Assembly: GCA_007130885.1 (NCBI GenBank)
Contig: SLRQ01000066.1
Span: 1-64,000, forward strand
Reading direction: 5' to 3'
DNA length: 64,000 bases
Source of the DNA: Deltaproteobacteria bacterium
Lineage (GTDB): Bacteria > Myxococcota > Myxococcia > SLRQ01
The notes under the pieces were generated by a model. The model saw only the letters and a list, made by a program, of their open reading frames with translations, searched no databases and was not told where the DNA came from. The translations under genes and the position numbers were made by a program. Numbering within the stretch: position 1 is the stretch's first letter; each line of letters begins with the position of its first letter. Positions 47,618 through 56,835 of the stretch are shown here, piece after piece.

Positions 47618-49782
47618 CGGCTGGGTGCCTCCTCTCTCGGCTGCCGCCCATCCGGACCCACGTCCGGTTTTTCGGGGGGCCCGCCATCTCCGTCATCTCT
47701 CGAAGGAAGCAGACCCGGAGCTTCGAGTATCGGCTCTTCCGCGAGCGGAGCCGGCGCCCTGACCGGCTTCATCGGACAGCGCCCGGCGGGACACGCCTTA
47801 TCCTTCACGTGCGCCTCGTACTCATGACCAAAATGATGCAGCGTGCTCAAGACGGGGTTCGGCGCCGCACGCCCCAGCCCACACAAGGACGCCTTACCGA
47901 CCAGCTTCGCCAAGCGCTCTAGATTGACGAGATCGATGGGCGCGCCGCGACCCTCGACCAACCTGTCCAATATCTCCAGCATTCGGGTGGTGCCCTCTCG
48001 ACATGGAGTGCACTTGCCGCAGGACTCGTCCTGGCTGAAGGCCATGAAGAAGCGGGCGATTCCGACCATACAGTCATCCTCGTCCATGACTATCATGCCG
48101 CCGGACCCCATCATCGCACCCTCGGCGGAGAGCGTATCGAAATCCACCGGTGTGTCGATCTTCGAGGCAGGGATGCACCCCCCCGCGGGACCGCCGGTCT
48201 GAATGGCTTTTAGGTCACGGCTTCGCGCGAGCCCTCCGCCGATGCCGAATACGATCTCCCGCAAGGAGGTTCCCATCGGCACCTCCACCAGACCTGTATC
48301 CCGAACCTTTCCACTCAACGCGAAGACCTTGGTGCCACCCGACCTCTTGGTTCCGACTCGCGAGAACCAGTCCGCGCCGTACAGAACTATCGCGGGCACG
48401 TTGGCCAATGTCTCCACATTGTTGATCACCGTCGGTTTGCCCCACAGCCCTACGTCCGTAGGGTAGGGGGGCCTCACCCGCGGCTGCCCCCTATGTCCCT
48501 CGATGCTGGCTATGAGCGCCGTCTCTTCGCCGCACACGAAGGCCCCCGCGCCCAGCCGCACCTCCACGTCGAAATCGAAGCCGGAGTCCAATATGTTCTT
48601 GCCCAAAAGACCATATTCGCGGCAGACCTCGATAGCCTTCTCGATCCTCGATATCGCAAGTGGGTACTCGGCGCGAATATAGAAAAAGCCGCGGCTCGCA
48701 CCTATTGCGTAGCCTGCAATGACAAGCCCCTCCAGCACGGAATACGGGTCGCCTTCCAGCATGCTCCTGTCCATGAAAGCGCCCGGATCTCCCTCATCCG
48801 CATTGCAAATGACGAACTTCTCGTCAGACAGCGAATCGCGGCCGAACCTCCACTTCTGGAAGGTGGGATAGCCCGCGCCGCCTCTCCCTCGGAGATTCGA
48901 CCGGCCGATGAGTTCAATTAGCGCGTGCGGATCATCTTCGGACAGCACGTTGACCAGCGCCTCGAACCCGTTGAAGTGCACGTACTCGGCAAGGTCTTCC
49001 GGATCGATCAGACCGCTGTTGCGTAAAGCGATTCGGCTCTGCCGGTAGAGAAACGACGCGCCTCCATAAAGCTGGAAGAAACGCTCGCTAAGCGGCGCTT
49101 GCTCGACCTTGAGGTGCTCCACGATCTCGTCACGGCCAATCTGGCGGTCGATCAGCTCGTCGACATCCTCCTCGCTCCTAATCTTGTAAACCACGTTCAC
49201 CGGCCGTATCAGAACGTGTCCACTCGGGCCGGGGGTCTCGTGTCTGCACAGGCCGAAACAGTTCGCGTCCACTACACGTGCCCTGTGCTGTTGAACCCCT
49301 CTTGCGGCTAGCCGCTCCCGAATGAGCTGTCCCACGTCATGGTCGCGCATGTGATCGCACTGGGCGCTGCGGCAAAAGATGATGTCGTAACGTGGGGCCG
49401 CCTCGCGGGGCCCGTCGGCGGGCTCCACGAAGGGCCGGCCTTTCTGGATGTGCTCGACGAAGATCCTGTGGGCTTTCTCCCCATCCACCTCCTCGTACTG
49501 GACCGGCATCTCGCCCGGCACCATCACACCGACTATGGGCTCTCGCCCGCACCTCCCCGTGCACCCCGTTTGAACGACACGCACATCCGTCCTGCCGGAA
49601 GCCTCGATAGACCGTTCGAAGGCCTCACGCGCCGCGTCCGACCCCGCCGCGTTCTCGCAGGTGGCCGAGCCCACTTGGACGCGTATGTGATGCGGCTCGT
49701 CACGCTCCTCGAGCCGAGCCTCGAGGGTTTGGAACAAGGAATCGAAGGAGGCCCTTACCCTGTCTCTCATGCATTCTCCCAA
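47614..49782 (-). CDS. NuoF/HydB-like NADH/FMN subunit of [FeFe]-hydrogenase
   Basis: LRGRGGAGYPTFQKWRFG, ICNADEGDPGAFMDRSMLEGDPYSVLEGL, SCGKCTPCREGT; N-terminal thioredoxin-like [2Fe-2S] segments. Confidence 0.95.
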   Translation of the reverse strand: MGECMRDRVRASFDSLFQTLEARLEERDEPHHIRVQVGSATCENAAGSDAAREAFERSIEASGRTDVRVVQTGCTGRCGREPIVGVMVPGEMPVQYEEVDGEKAHRIFVEHIQKGRPFVEPADGPREAAPRYDIIFCRSAQCDHMRDHDVGQLIRERLAARGVQQHRARVVDANCFGLCRHETPGPSGHVLIRPVNVVYKIRSEEDVDELIDRQIGRDEIVEHLKVEQAPLSERFFQLYGGASFLYRQSRIALRNSGLIDPEDLAEYVHFNGFEALVNVLSEDDPHALIELIGRSNLRGRGGAGYPTFQKWRFGRDSLSDEKFVICNADEGDPGAFMDRSMLEGDPYSVLEGLVIAGYAIGASRGFFYIRAEYPLAISRIEKAIEVCREYGLLGKNILDSGFDFDVEVRLGAGAFVCGEETALIASIEGHRGQPRVRPPYPTDVGLWGKPTVINNVETLANVPAIVLYGADWFSRVGTKRSGGTKVFALSGKVRDTGLVEVPMGTSLREIVFGIGGGLARSRDLKAIQTGGPAGGCIPASKIDTPVDFDTLSAEGAMMGSGGMIVMDEDDCMVGIARFFMAFSQDESCGKCTPCREGTTRMLEILDRLVEGRGAPIDLVNLERLAKLVGKASLCGLGRAAPNPVLSTLHHFGHEYEAHVKDKACPAGRCPMKPVRAPAPLAEEPILEAPGLLPSRDDGDGGPPEKPDVGPDGRQPREEAPSR

Positions 49783-49889
49783 CCAATAGGGGCTACCAAT
49801 GGATCGTATACCTATATCCGATTTCCGCAGGAGAAAACCCCATTGCGGGACTTCTTGGGCGGATGGGCCCCTGGTCCCCGGCGACCGTA

Positions 49890-49910
49890 GTTCCTACCTA
49901 TAGCAGGAAC
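49890..49910. promoter_or_regulatory. Inverted repeat GTTCCT-N9-AGGAAC between divergent hydrogenase and kaiC-like genes
   Basis: Perfect 6-bp arms at 49890-49895 and 49905-49910. Confidence 0.35.
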
Positions 49911-49986
49911 CCTCTCCTCTCGTGCTTTGGACCGGGCGGCCCTGAATCTTGAGAACAAAACATCGAGTTTGCCCGAGGAGGCAGTA

Positions 49987-51531
49987 ATGACAATGAAACG
50001 CCCAGAAGCACCGAATCTCATATCCACGGGTATAGAAGGCCTCGACGAAGTGCTCGGGGGCGGGCTGCCTTCCGGACGCACCTATCTAATCAGAGGCGAT
50101 TCCGGTACGGGCAAGACGACCATGGCGCTTCAGTTCGCGCTCGAGGGTGCCCAACGCGGCGAGACCTCTCTTTACATCATGCTCACCGAGACCGTTGACG
50201 AACTCGAGGCGGTAACCCGCTCGCATGGCTGGAGGCTCGACGGCGTTCATGTACACGAGGTAGTCGAGCGCCCTGAGCGCTTGATGAGGGAAGCGCGGAC
50301 CACCTTGTTCGGCCCCGCCGAAATAGAGCTGGGTGCCGTCATCGAGGAGATAGCTTCACTTGCTCGGGAGATGAGGCCGACCCGCGTGGCCATCGATCCC
50401 ATCTCCGAGCTACGACTAATGTCCGAGGATCCTCTTCGTATAAGGCGGCAGATCCTTGCCTTGAAGCAGGTGTTCGCGGACATCGGAGCCACCGCGCTGC
50501 TGATGGAGGAGCCGCCCATTCAAGCCGACGGCGGCGAACACATCGAAAACGTCGCCCACGGTGTACTCGTCGTCGACCAACGGTCTACGGGCTACGGGCC
50601 GAGCAGGCGACGGCTGCAAGTCAAGAAGGTGAGAGGCTTGCGGTATCTTGCCGGCTACCACGACATCGATATCTTGACCGGCGGGATCGAGGTTTATCCG
50701 CGTCCAGTGGATATCGTGAAGCCGCCTCCACCGCCGTTCGAAGTCGTTTCCACCATGTTGCCCTCCCTTGACGACATGCTTGGTGGCGGCTTGGAGAGCG
50801 GCACCACCACGATGGTAATGGGCCCTTCGGGAACAGGGAAATCATCCCTGTTGAGTCACCTTTCCGCCAAGTTGGCGGAGCAGGGCAAGACCGCCTCGAT
50901 CTACCTATTCGAGGAAGGAGAGGCTCTCTTCCGCAAGCGAGCGGAGAACTTGGATCTGCCGCTATCGAGCCTGCTCGACTCCGGCTCCCTCCACATCAAC
51001 ACCGTAAATCCAGGGGACATGTCTTCAGGCCACCTCCTCCAGCACATCCGAAGATCGGTCGAGAAAGGCGGAGTTCGGGCAATAGCTCTTGACAGCCTGA
51101 GCGGCCTTGCCAGAACGGTCTACGATGAACCCTCTCTGGAGATGCGCCTGCGGGAGACTCTTTCCTGGCTTTCGCGGCGCGGCGTGAACATCTTTCTCTC
51201 GCTTTCCAGGCACAAGCCGGGTTCCGGGTTGATCGGCGGGGACATATCCTATATGGCGGACACGGTCATCGTACTTCACCACGTGGAGAGTGGGAGCAAG
51301 CTTGGAAAAGCCATTTCGATCTTGAAGCGCCGCGGCGGAAAGCACGACTCCTCGGTGCGAGAGCTTCGCATGTCGTCAAAAGGTCTACTGATCGGCGAAC
51401 CGGTGGAAGGATCTCTGACTAGTCTCGCGCTGGAACCCGCCGGCAATGGCTGGGCCGCCCGTCAGATCCCTTCAACCCCCAAAAGAGCGTCGACTCCGAC
51501 AATGGAGCAAGACAATGGCTCGGAGCAGTAG
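49987..51531 (+). CDS. KaiC-like tandem RecA-fold ATPase
   Basis: ISTGIEGLDEVLGGGLPSGRTYLIRGDSGTGKTTMALQF and LPSLDDMLGGGLESGTTTMVMGPSGTGKSSLLSHL; GGDISYMADTVIVLHHVE. Confidence 0.95.
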   Translation: MTMKRPEAPNLISTGIEGLDEVLGGGLPSGRTYLIRGDSGTGKTTMALQFALEGAQRGETSLYIMLTETVDELEAVTRSHGWRLDGVHVHEVVERPERLMREARTTLFGPAEIELGAVIEEIASLAREMRPTRVAIDPISELRLMSEDPLRIRRQILALKQVFADIGATALLMEEPPIQADGGEHIENVAHGVLVVDQRSTGYGPSRRRLQVKKVRGLRYLAGYHDIDILTGGIEVYPRPVDIVKPPPPPFEVVSTMLPSLDDMLGGGLESGTTTMVMGPSGTGKSSLLSHLSAKLAEQGKTASIYLFEEGEALFRKRAENLDLPLSSLLDSGSLHINTVNPGDMSSGHLLQHIRRSVEKGGVRAIALDSLSGLARTVYDEPSLEMRLRETLSWLSRRGVNIFLSLSRHKPGSGLIGGDISYMADTVIVLHHVESGSKLGKAISILKRRGGKHDSSVRELRMSSKGLLIGEPVEGSLTSLALEPAGNGWAARQIPSTPKRASTPTMEQDNGSEQ

Positions 51532-53149
51532 CCGGCTCGGGCCCAAGGTGGGCCCCGAGCGGATCTTGATAGTTACGCCCAGCGGCCGCGACGCGGAAGT
51601 AGCGGCCATGACGCTTCGCGATGCCGGCCTAACCGCCGTGGCGTTTCCAAACATCGAATCGCTATGCACCGAGCTGTCGGACATGACCCAGAAGCGAGTA
51701 GACACCGTTTTGATGGCGGAAGAGGCTCTAACGGAGGGCGCCTACCAGTCCTTCGTAGCCATCCTAAAACAGCAACCTACCTGGTCCGACCTGCCGGTAA
51801 TTCTTCTTGCCTCCCATTCTCACGGTCAGCCCGAGGCGAGACTCTCGAAGCTCGTTCCCCAGCTAGGCAACGTCTCTTTGCTCGAGCGTCCCATGCGCAA
51901 GGTGACGCTGACCACCGCTGTTCAGGTTGCCGTACGCCAACGCCGCCGTCAGATCTCCATGGCGGAACTTTTGGACAAACAGCGGCGGGATGTGGAAAGG
52001 CGAGATCACTTCCTGGCCATGTTGGGCCATGAACTTCGCAACCCTCTCTCGGCCATAGTGCTGGCCTCCGAGACCCACCAAGACGACGACCCGGAGACGA
52101 CGCGGCAGTATCGAGAGGTGGTTAGCCGGCAAGCAACCAATCTCAAGCGTATTGTGGACGATATCCTCGATGTAGCCCGGGCGACTCGTGACAAGCTTCG
52201 CATCGAGCGTGCCTCGCTGGACCTGCGCGCGGTCGCACGAAGGGCCGCGGATGCCAACAGAGCAGCCTTCGAAGGTAAGGGGATAGACTTCGACCTGTCA
52301 CTAGAGCAGCGGCCGGTGCCGGTGCTGGGCGACGCGGTTCGCCTCGAGCAGGTGATTCAAAACCTTCTGGCCAACGCTTTGAGGTTTACAAAACCAGGGG
52401 GTCGGGTCGAGTTGCTGGTCGAGCAAAGAGGTGAGGAATCTGTGCTCTCGGTGTCCGACACGGGAGAAGGCATACCAAAGGAACGCCTGGACCAGATCTT
52501 CGAGCTTTTCGAGCAAGTAGACGAGGGCGTTCGCAGGCACCGTGGTGGGTTGGGGCTGGGACTGCCACTCATCGACCGCATAGTTCAGCTTCATGACGGT
52601 TCCGTAACCGCTCACAGCGAGGGGCCGGGAAAAGGTTCGACCTTCACCATATGGCTGCCTCTTCACCCTGCCGGGTTGGACGAGTTGGTCGCTGATGAGC
52701 AGCTCGCCGAGGAGCCGTCCGCGGAGCCCACGGCCGAGGCGCCCTCACCCGCCGGCAAGCGAGAGGCCGTGGCTCGTCCGTTGCCTGAAGGCGAGCCGCC
52801 GCCCAAGGTACTCCTGGTCGAGGACGACGATGATAACCGCGAGATGCTCTTGCTGCTCCTACGGCGGCGCGGTCTCGACGTACATGCGGCCGCGAACGGG
52901 ACCGAGGCCATTCGCCTGCTCGAGGAAATCTCCCCCCGGATAGCGGTAATCGACATAGGCCTGCCCGATATAGATGGCTACGAGGTCGGCCGCCGGGCGA
53001 GGCAGCGGTTTGGTGACAAGATCAGGCTTTTTGCCCTGACCGGCTACGGTCATGCCGAAGCAAAACGAAAGACCAGGGAAGCCGGCTTCGATGCCCACCT
53101 CACCAAGCCGCTGGATCCGAGGCGACTACAAGCCATCCTGGCTCGCTAA
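51515..53149 (+). CDS. Hybrid sensor histidine kinase with N-terminal receiver-like and C-terminal receiver domains
   Basis: HFLAMLGHELRNPLSAIVLASE (H-box), QNLLANALRFTKPGG, VSDTGEGIPKERLDQIFELFEQ, VLLVEDDDDNREML..AVIDIGLPDIDGYEVGRRAR; overlaps the kaiC-like 3' end by 17 nt. Confidence 0.95.
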   Translation: MARSSSRLGPKVGPERILIVTPSGRDAEVAAMTLRDAGLTAVAFPNIESLCTELSDMTQKRVDTVLMAEEALTEGAYQSFVAILKQQPTWSDLPVILLASHSHGQPEARLSKLVPQLGNVSLLERPMRKVTLTTAVQVAVRQRRRQISMAELLDKQRRDVERRDHFLAMLGHELRNPLSAIVLASETHQDDDPETTRQYREVVSRQATNLKRIVDDILDVARATRDKLRIERASLDLRAVARRAADANRAAFEGKGIDFDLSLEQRPVPVLGDAVRLEQVIQNLLANALRFTKPGGRVELLVEQRGEESVLSVSDTGEGIPKERLDQIFELFEQVDEGVRRHRGGLGLGLPLIDRIVQLHDGSVTAHSEGPGKGSTFTIWLPLHPAGLDELVADEQLAEEPSAEPTAEAPSPAGKREAVARPLPEGEPPPKVLLVEDDDDNREMLLLLLRRRGLDVHAAANGTEAIRLLEEISPRIAVIDIGLPDIDGYEVGRRARQRFGDKIRLFALTGYGHAEAKRKTREAGFDAHLTKPLDPRRLQAILAR

Positions 53150-53191
53150 TACAAGACACCCGCGGATCGAGACCGACACCACCGGCCGGGT

Positions 53192-54346
53192 CTACCCGAA
53201 GAACGCCGTGATCTCTCTGGCCACTCGCCGCACGTCTTTTTCCCGAAGATACGGATGAACGGGGAGCGACAGCACCTCACGAGCCAGTCTCTCGGTCACC
53301 GGGAAGCGTCCGGCGAGCGGGCCGAGATCTCGTAGCGCCGGCTGCCTGTGCAGCGGAGAAGCGTAATGCACCGCCGTCCCTATCGCCCTGCTCTCCAAGT
53401 GCTTGGCGAGAGCCGAGCGCCGCCGAGCTCGTACCACGTACTGATGATAGACGTGTCTCCTGCCCGGCAGCTCCTCCGGCAGAGACAACGGCAAACCCGC
53501 CAGGAGTCGATCATACAAAGCCGCGTGCTTTCTGCGGCGGTCGTTCCATTCTTCAAGGTTGGGCAACTTCACATTGAGGATGGCGGCCTGAAGGTTGTCC
53601 ATTCGCTCGTTGAAGCCCACCTCGACGAAGCGATCGTGGCTCGAGCGGCCATGGTTTCGCAGCCGCTTCAACCGCCGCGCCAGAGAAGCATTGCTCGTGA
53701 CCACCATCCCCGCGTCTCCGGCGGCACCAAGATTCTTGGTCGGGTAGAAGCTGAAGCATCCGCAAGCCCCGAACGATCCGGCCTTCCGGTTACGGAATGC
53801 GGCGCCATGAGCCTGGGCGGCATCCTCTATGAGCAGCAGATCGTGTCCTCGGGCCAAATCCTCGAGAGCGCCCATATCGGCCATCTGTCCATAGAGATGA
53901 ACCACCAAAACGGCCTTGCTTCGTGCGGTCACTGCTTTCGCCGCTAGATCAATATCCAAGGAGAAGGCTCTCGGTTCAACGTCCACCAGCACCGGCGTCG
54001 CACCCACGTTCAACACAGCCATTACGGAGGCTATGAAGGTGTGAGCCGGTACAATCACCTCGTCTCCGGGGCCGATTCCGCACGCGCGCAGCGCAAGCTC
54101 GATTGCGGAAGAGCCCGAGTTGGTGCCGGCCCCGTAGCCTACCCCGCAATACGCCGCAAACGCATTTTCGAACTCGGATAGATCCCTACCCAAGACGAAC
54201 TGGCCCGTTTCGAGAATCCGCTGGACCTCCCTTTTCAGCTTCCTTCCCAGAAAGCGATGCTCGGAAGCGAGGTCCACGATTCCCACGGGCTCTGGTGAGT
54301 TACCGGCGGTCTCACTAGGGACTGCTTGTCTGGCTGTGTTGCGCAT
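53192..54346 (-). CDS. DegT/DnrJ/EryC1/StrS-family aminotransferase
   Basis: GTNSGSSAIELALRACGIGPGDEVIVPAHTFIAS, LIEDAAQAHGA, CFSFYPTKNLGAAGDAGMVVT, NERMDNLQAAIL. Confidence 0.95.
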   Translation of the reverse strand: MRNTARQAVPSETAGNSPEPVGIVDLASEHRFLGRKLKREVQRILETGQFVLGRDLSEFENAFAAYCGVGYGAGTNSGSSAIELALRACGIGPGDEVIVPAHTFIASVMAVLNVGATPVLVDVEPRAFSLDIDLAAKAVTARSKAVLVVHLYGQMADMGALEDLARGHDLLLIEDAAQAHGAAFRNRKAGSFGACGCFSFYPTKNLGAAGDAGMVVTSNASLARRLKRLRNHGRSSHDRFVEVGFNERMDNLQAAILNVKLPNLEEWNDRRRKHAALYDRLLAGLPLSLPEELPGRRHVYHQYVVRARRRSALAKHLESRAIGTAVHYASPLHRQPALRDLGPLAGRFPVTERLAREVLSLPVHPYLREKDVRRVAREITAFFG

Positions 54347-54448
54347 GTAGCCTCTATCGAGCCGACCCCACCCGCGTTGGGGGTCCCATTCGATGGAGGC
54401 AGCTTATAGGGGACCGCCGGCCGCCCGGTCAAGCAGCGTATCTTCTGC

Positions 54449-55195
54449 TTACTGAAAGTAGAAGGCCAAGGCTCCCCGCACTATCCAGCCCGAAAGATCG
54501 AGGTTCCCAAGATCAACACCGACCGACTCGATGCGCGGCACCTCCTCCGAATAGTCGGCTCTTGTCACGGCGCCCAGCTCCGCGCCGCCGGGCCGCCACC
54601 CATAGCCGCTCTCGATACGCACACCGAAATCCCGCTCCGCACCCCCACCTCGCAGGGCGGATACGAGCTCGATGGACACGGTTCCTTCCAGCACCATCGT
54701 CCATGTGCTCGCTCGCCAAGGAGCGCCTGCATCGTCGTCTATGGCGACCCGTACATGCTCGGCGCCGGCGCCGAACCTCGCGCCCGCCCATACCGCATCC
54801 ACGAGCCCTTGGCGCCAGGAGACGCTCGCTGTAAGGGTGGTCACTCCGAGAGAGGCGTCGAACCCCCTGAAGCCACGAGCCTGCGTCCCGCCAAGGCCGG
54901 CGCGAAGATCAAGAAGAACTCTCTGCTCATGAACGGCGGGCTGCCAGCTGACGCCGAGTTGCATCGCTCCCATAACCGGCGAGCGGGAGAACGCCTCGAA
55001 GGCGCTCGAGTAAACGAGCCTGCTGCCGAGATCCAGCTCCAGGCCGAACCGCTCGGAGCTGACCGGTTCTTCGTCGGCTTCCGCGAAGACGGGGCAGCAG
55101 AGCAGTATGACGGCACCGAGTACCATGGTGCGATGGAACGTCTTTTCGGGCAGCACCCGATGCCTTGGATTATCTCCGGCTCCATATCGCATCAT
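54449..55195 (-). CDS. Exported putative outer-membrane beta-strand protein
   Basis: Signal peptide MVLGAVILLCCPVFAEA; amphipathic strands; ends ..RGALAFYFQ. Confidence 0.55.
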   Translation of the reverse strand: MMRYGAGDNPRHRVLPEKTFHRTMVLGAVILLCCPVFAEADEEPVSSERFGLELDLGSRLVYSSAFEAFSRSPVMGAMQLGVSWQPAVHEQRVLLDLRAGLGGTQARGFRGFDASLGVTTLTASVSWRQGLVDAVWAGARFGAGAEHVRVAIDDDAGAPWRASTWTMVLEGTVSIELVSALRGGGAERDFGVRIESGYGWRPGGAELGAVTRADYSEEVPRIESVGVDLGNLDLSGWIVRGALAFYFQ

Positions 55196-56835
55196 TGCTC
55201 CTCCCCTAGATCGAGCACACCTGTAAGCAGCAGACCGTCATGACGACGCGCCGCTTCGCGAGACAGGTCATTCATTGGAACCAGCGTGACGTCCCCCAGA
55301 AGACGGTCGTGCACCGCGTAAAGATAATCACCGATGATGCCCATTTGGGCGACCGGGTCGTCCAGAGTTATTCCGATCATGTCGAGATCCGAGCCGGACA
55401 CCGCTACGATGGCTCCGGTCTTGCCGGTCATTTGGCCTGTAAGAGTCGGCGCGGCGCCGCTGTCTTTCCGGTCTACGTCGACCGAAACGAAGTAGGTTTC
55501 AGCGCCTCCTCCGGCGGCCGCGGTTGAGTTGCCGAGAAGCAGCATCGCGCTTGGGCGAACTCGGAGCCAGGTGCCGCCGGTATCCACGGCAACACCGGTC
55601 AACGCCGCCGTCGACGGTGCACCCGCTACGGCACCCTGCTGATGACGGAAGAAGGCGTGGCCTCCGGTGACCACCGGCTCGTGGAAGTAGGTGCCTTGCA
55701 GCTCCCTCTCGTCAACCCGGCTGGACAGGGGCTCCCATCCCGCGACCCACCTAGAGAAGCCGGCCCCCGCCGGAACTCCGTGAATGATCATGCTCCCATC
55801 CCCCATGTCGAGCAGCCTTGTCGCCCGTTGAGAGACAGTCACTTGGCGGCTGACGGTGGCGTCTCCGGACGCATGGAGAAGCGCCGCGACCGAGTCGGCG
55901 GCACGCTGGAAAACAGCCGCGACGTAGTGCTCGAACCCTTCTCCTTGCGGCACTTTGATGTAGCTTAGCGACTCAGCGCCCGGACTGTACAAAAAGTTCA
56001 CCGAAGCCGAGAGCGTCTCGCCGTCCAGTATCTCTATGACCAAGAGATCGGCGGTGCCGCCGGCTCGAACGTACAGGTAGTCGGCGCCGGGGCTGAACAG
56101 TGCCTGCATGGGAAGCAAGCGCTGTCCGCCGGGCAACCGAAGAGGAACGCGAACTATCCTCGAGGGCTCTCGAAGATCCAGCAATACAATAGACGCTTCG
56201 AGCATGATGGCGGCCAAGCCTCCGTCAGGAGAGAAGACCACTTCTCGCGGCGCCAGGGAATCCGTTTTCAGCAGCACTGTCTCGATGACCGGTGGAGCCT
56301 TCTCGAGATCTAGTACCGCCACTCTATTGAGGTTCCTTGCGGCAAGCCCCGCGTGCCCGTCGGCGTCCATCGAGTATGTGAGGACGGCGTGGCCGCCTTT
56401 CGAAGGGGCCCATATGCGATCGAAAGCCTCGCCTCCGGGATCAAGGCTCAAGGGCTCGTCCCATTCCTCTCCTACGTCGAAGACCTCGACTCTTGGCTCA
56501 TTGCCCGAGCCACCGGTGACCAGCACTTTGTTTCCGAGGATGGCCATGTCTCGGGGCCTGGGCGCAAGAGACAGCCGGCGGGCGGGTGCCTCGGCCGCCG
56601 CATCGAGAACTATGAGTCCCGCCGCTGTCCTGTCGAGCCAAACCAGGTGCTCTCCGGCTACCTCGGGTCCCTCCAGGCTTACGGCCTGCTGCCACATCTC
56701 GGCCCGTTCCTCGCAACCGGTCAGGCTCGCAAGCAGAAAGACGACCAGAGCAAGCACCGCTTTGAGAGAGAGACAAGGCCTGTCGTCCAACCTCCAGGTT
56801 GCTCCTCGCGGAAAGACGAGACGAGTCGGGATCAT
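55192..56835 (-). CDS. Lipoprotein, putative beta-propeller
   Basis: VVFLLASLTGCEER lipobox; repeated strand units (RNLNRVAVLDLEKAPPVIETVLLKTDSLAPREVVFSPDGGLAAIML). Confidence 0.65.
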   Translation of the reverse strand: MIPTRLVFPRGATWRLDDRPCLSLKAVLALVVFLLASLTGCEERAEMWQQAVSLEGPEVAGEHLVWLDRTAAGLIVLDAAAEAPARRLSLAPRPRDMAILGNKVLVTGGSGNEPRVEVFDVGEEWDEPLSLDPGGEAFDRIWAPSKGGHAVLTYSMDADGHAGLAARNLNRVAVLDLEKAPPVIETVLLKTDSLAPREVVFSPDGGLAAIMLEASIVLLDLREPSRIVRVPLRLPGGQRLLPMQALFSPGADYLYVRAGGTADLLVIEILDGETLSASVNFLYSPGAESLSYIKVPQGEGFEHYVAAVFQRAADSVAALLHASGDATVSRQVTVSQRATRLLDMGDGSMIIHGVPAGAGFSRWVAGWEPLSSRVDERELQGTYFHEPVVTGGHAFFRHQQGAVAGAPSTAALTGVAVDTGGTWLRVRPSAMLLLGNSTAAAGGGAETYFVSVDVDRKDSGAAPTLTGQMTGKTGAIVAVSGSDLDMIGITLDDPVAQMGIIGDYLYAVHDRLLGDVTLVPMNDLSREAARRHDGLLLTGVLDLGEEQ

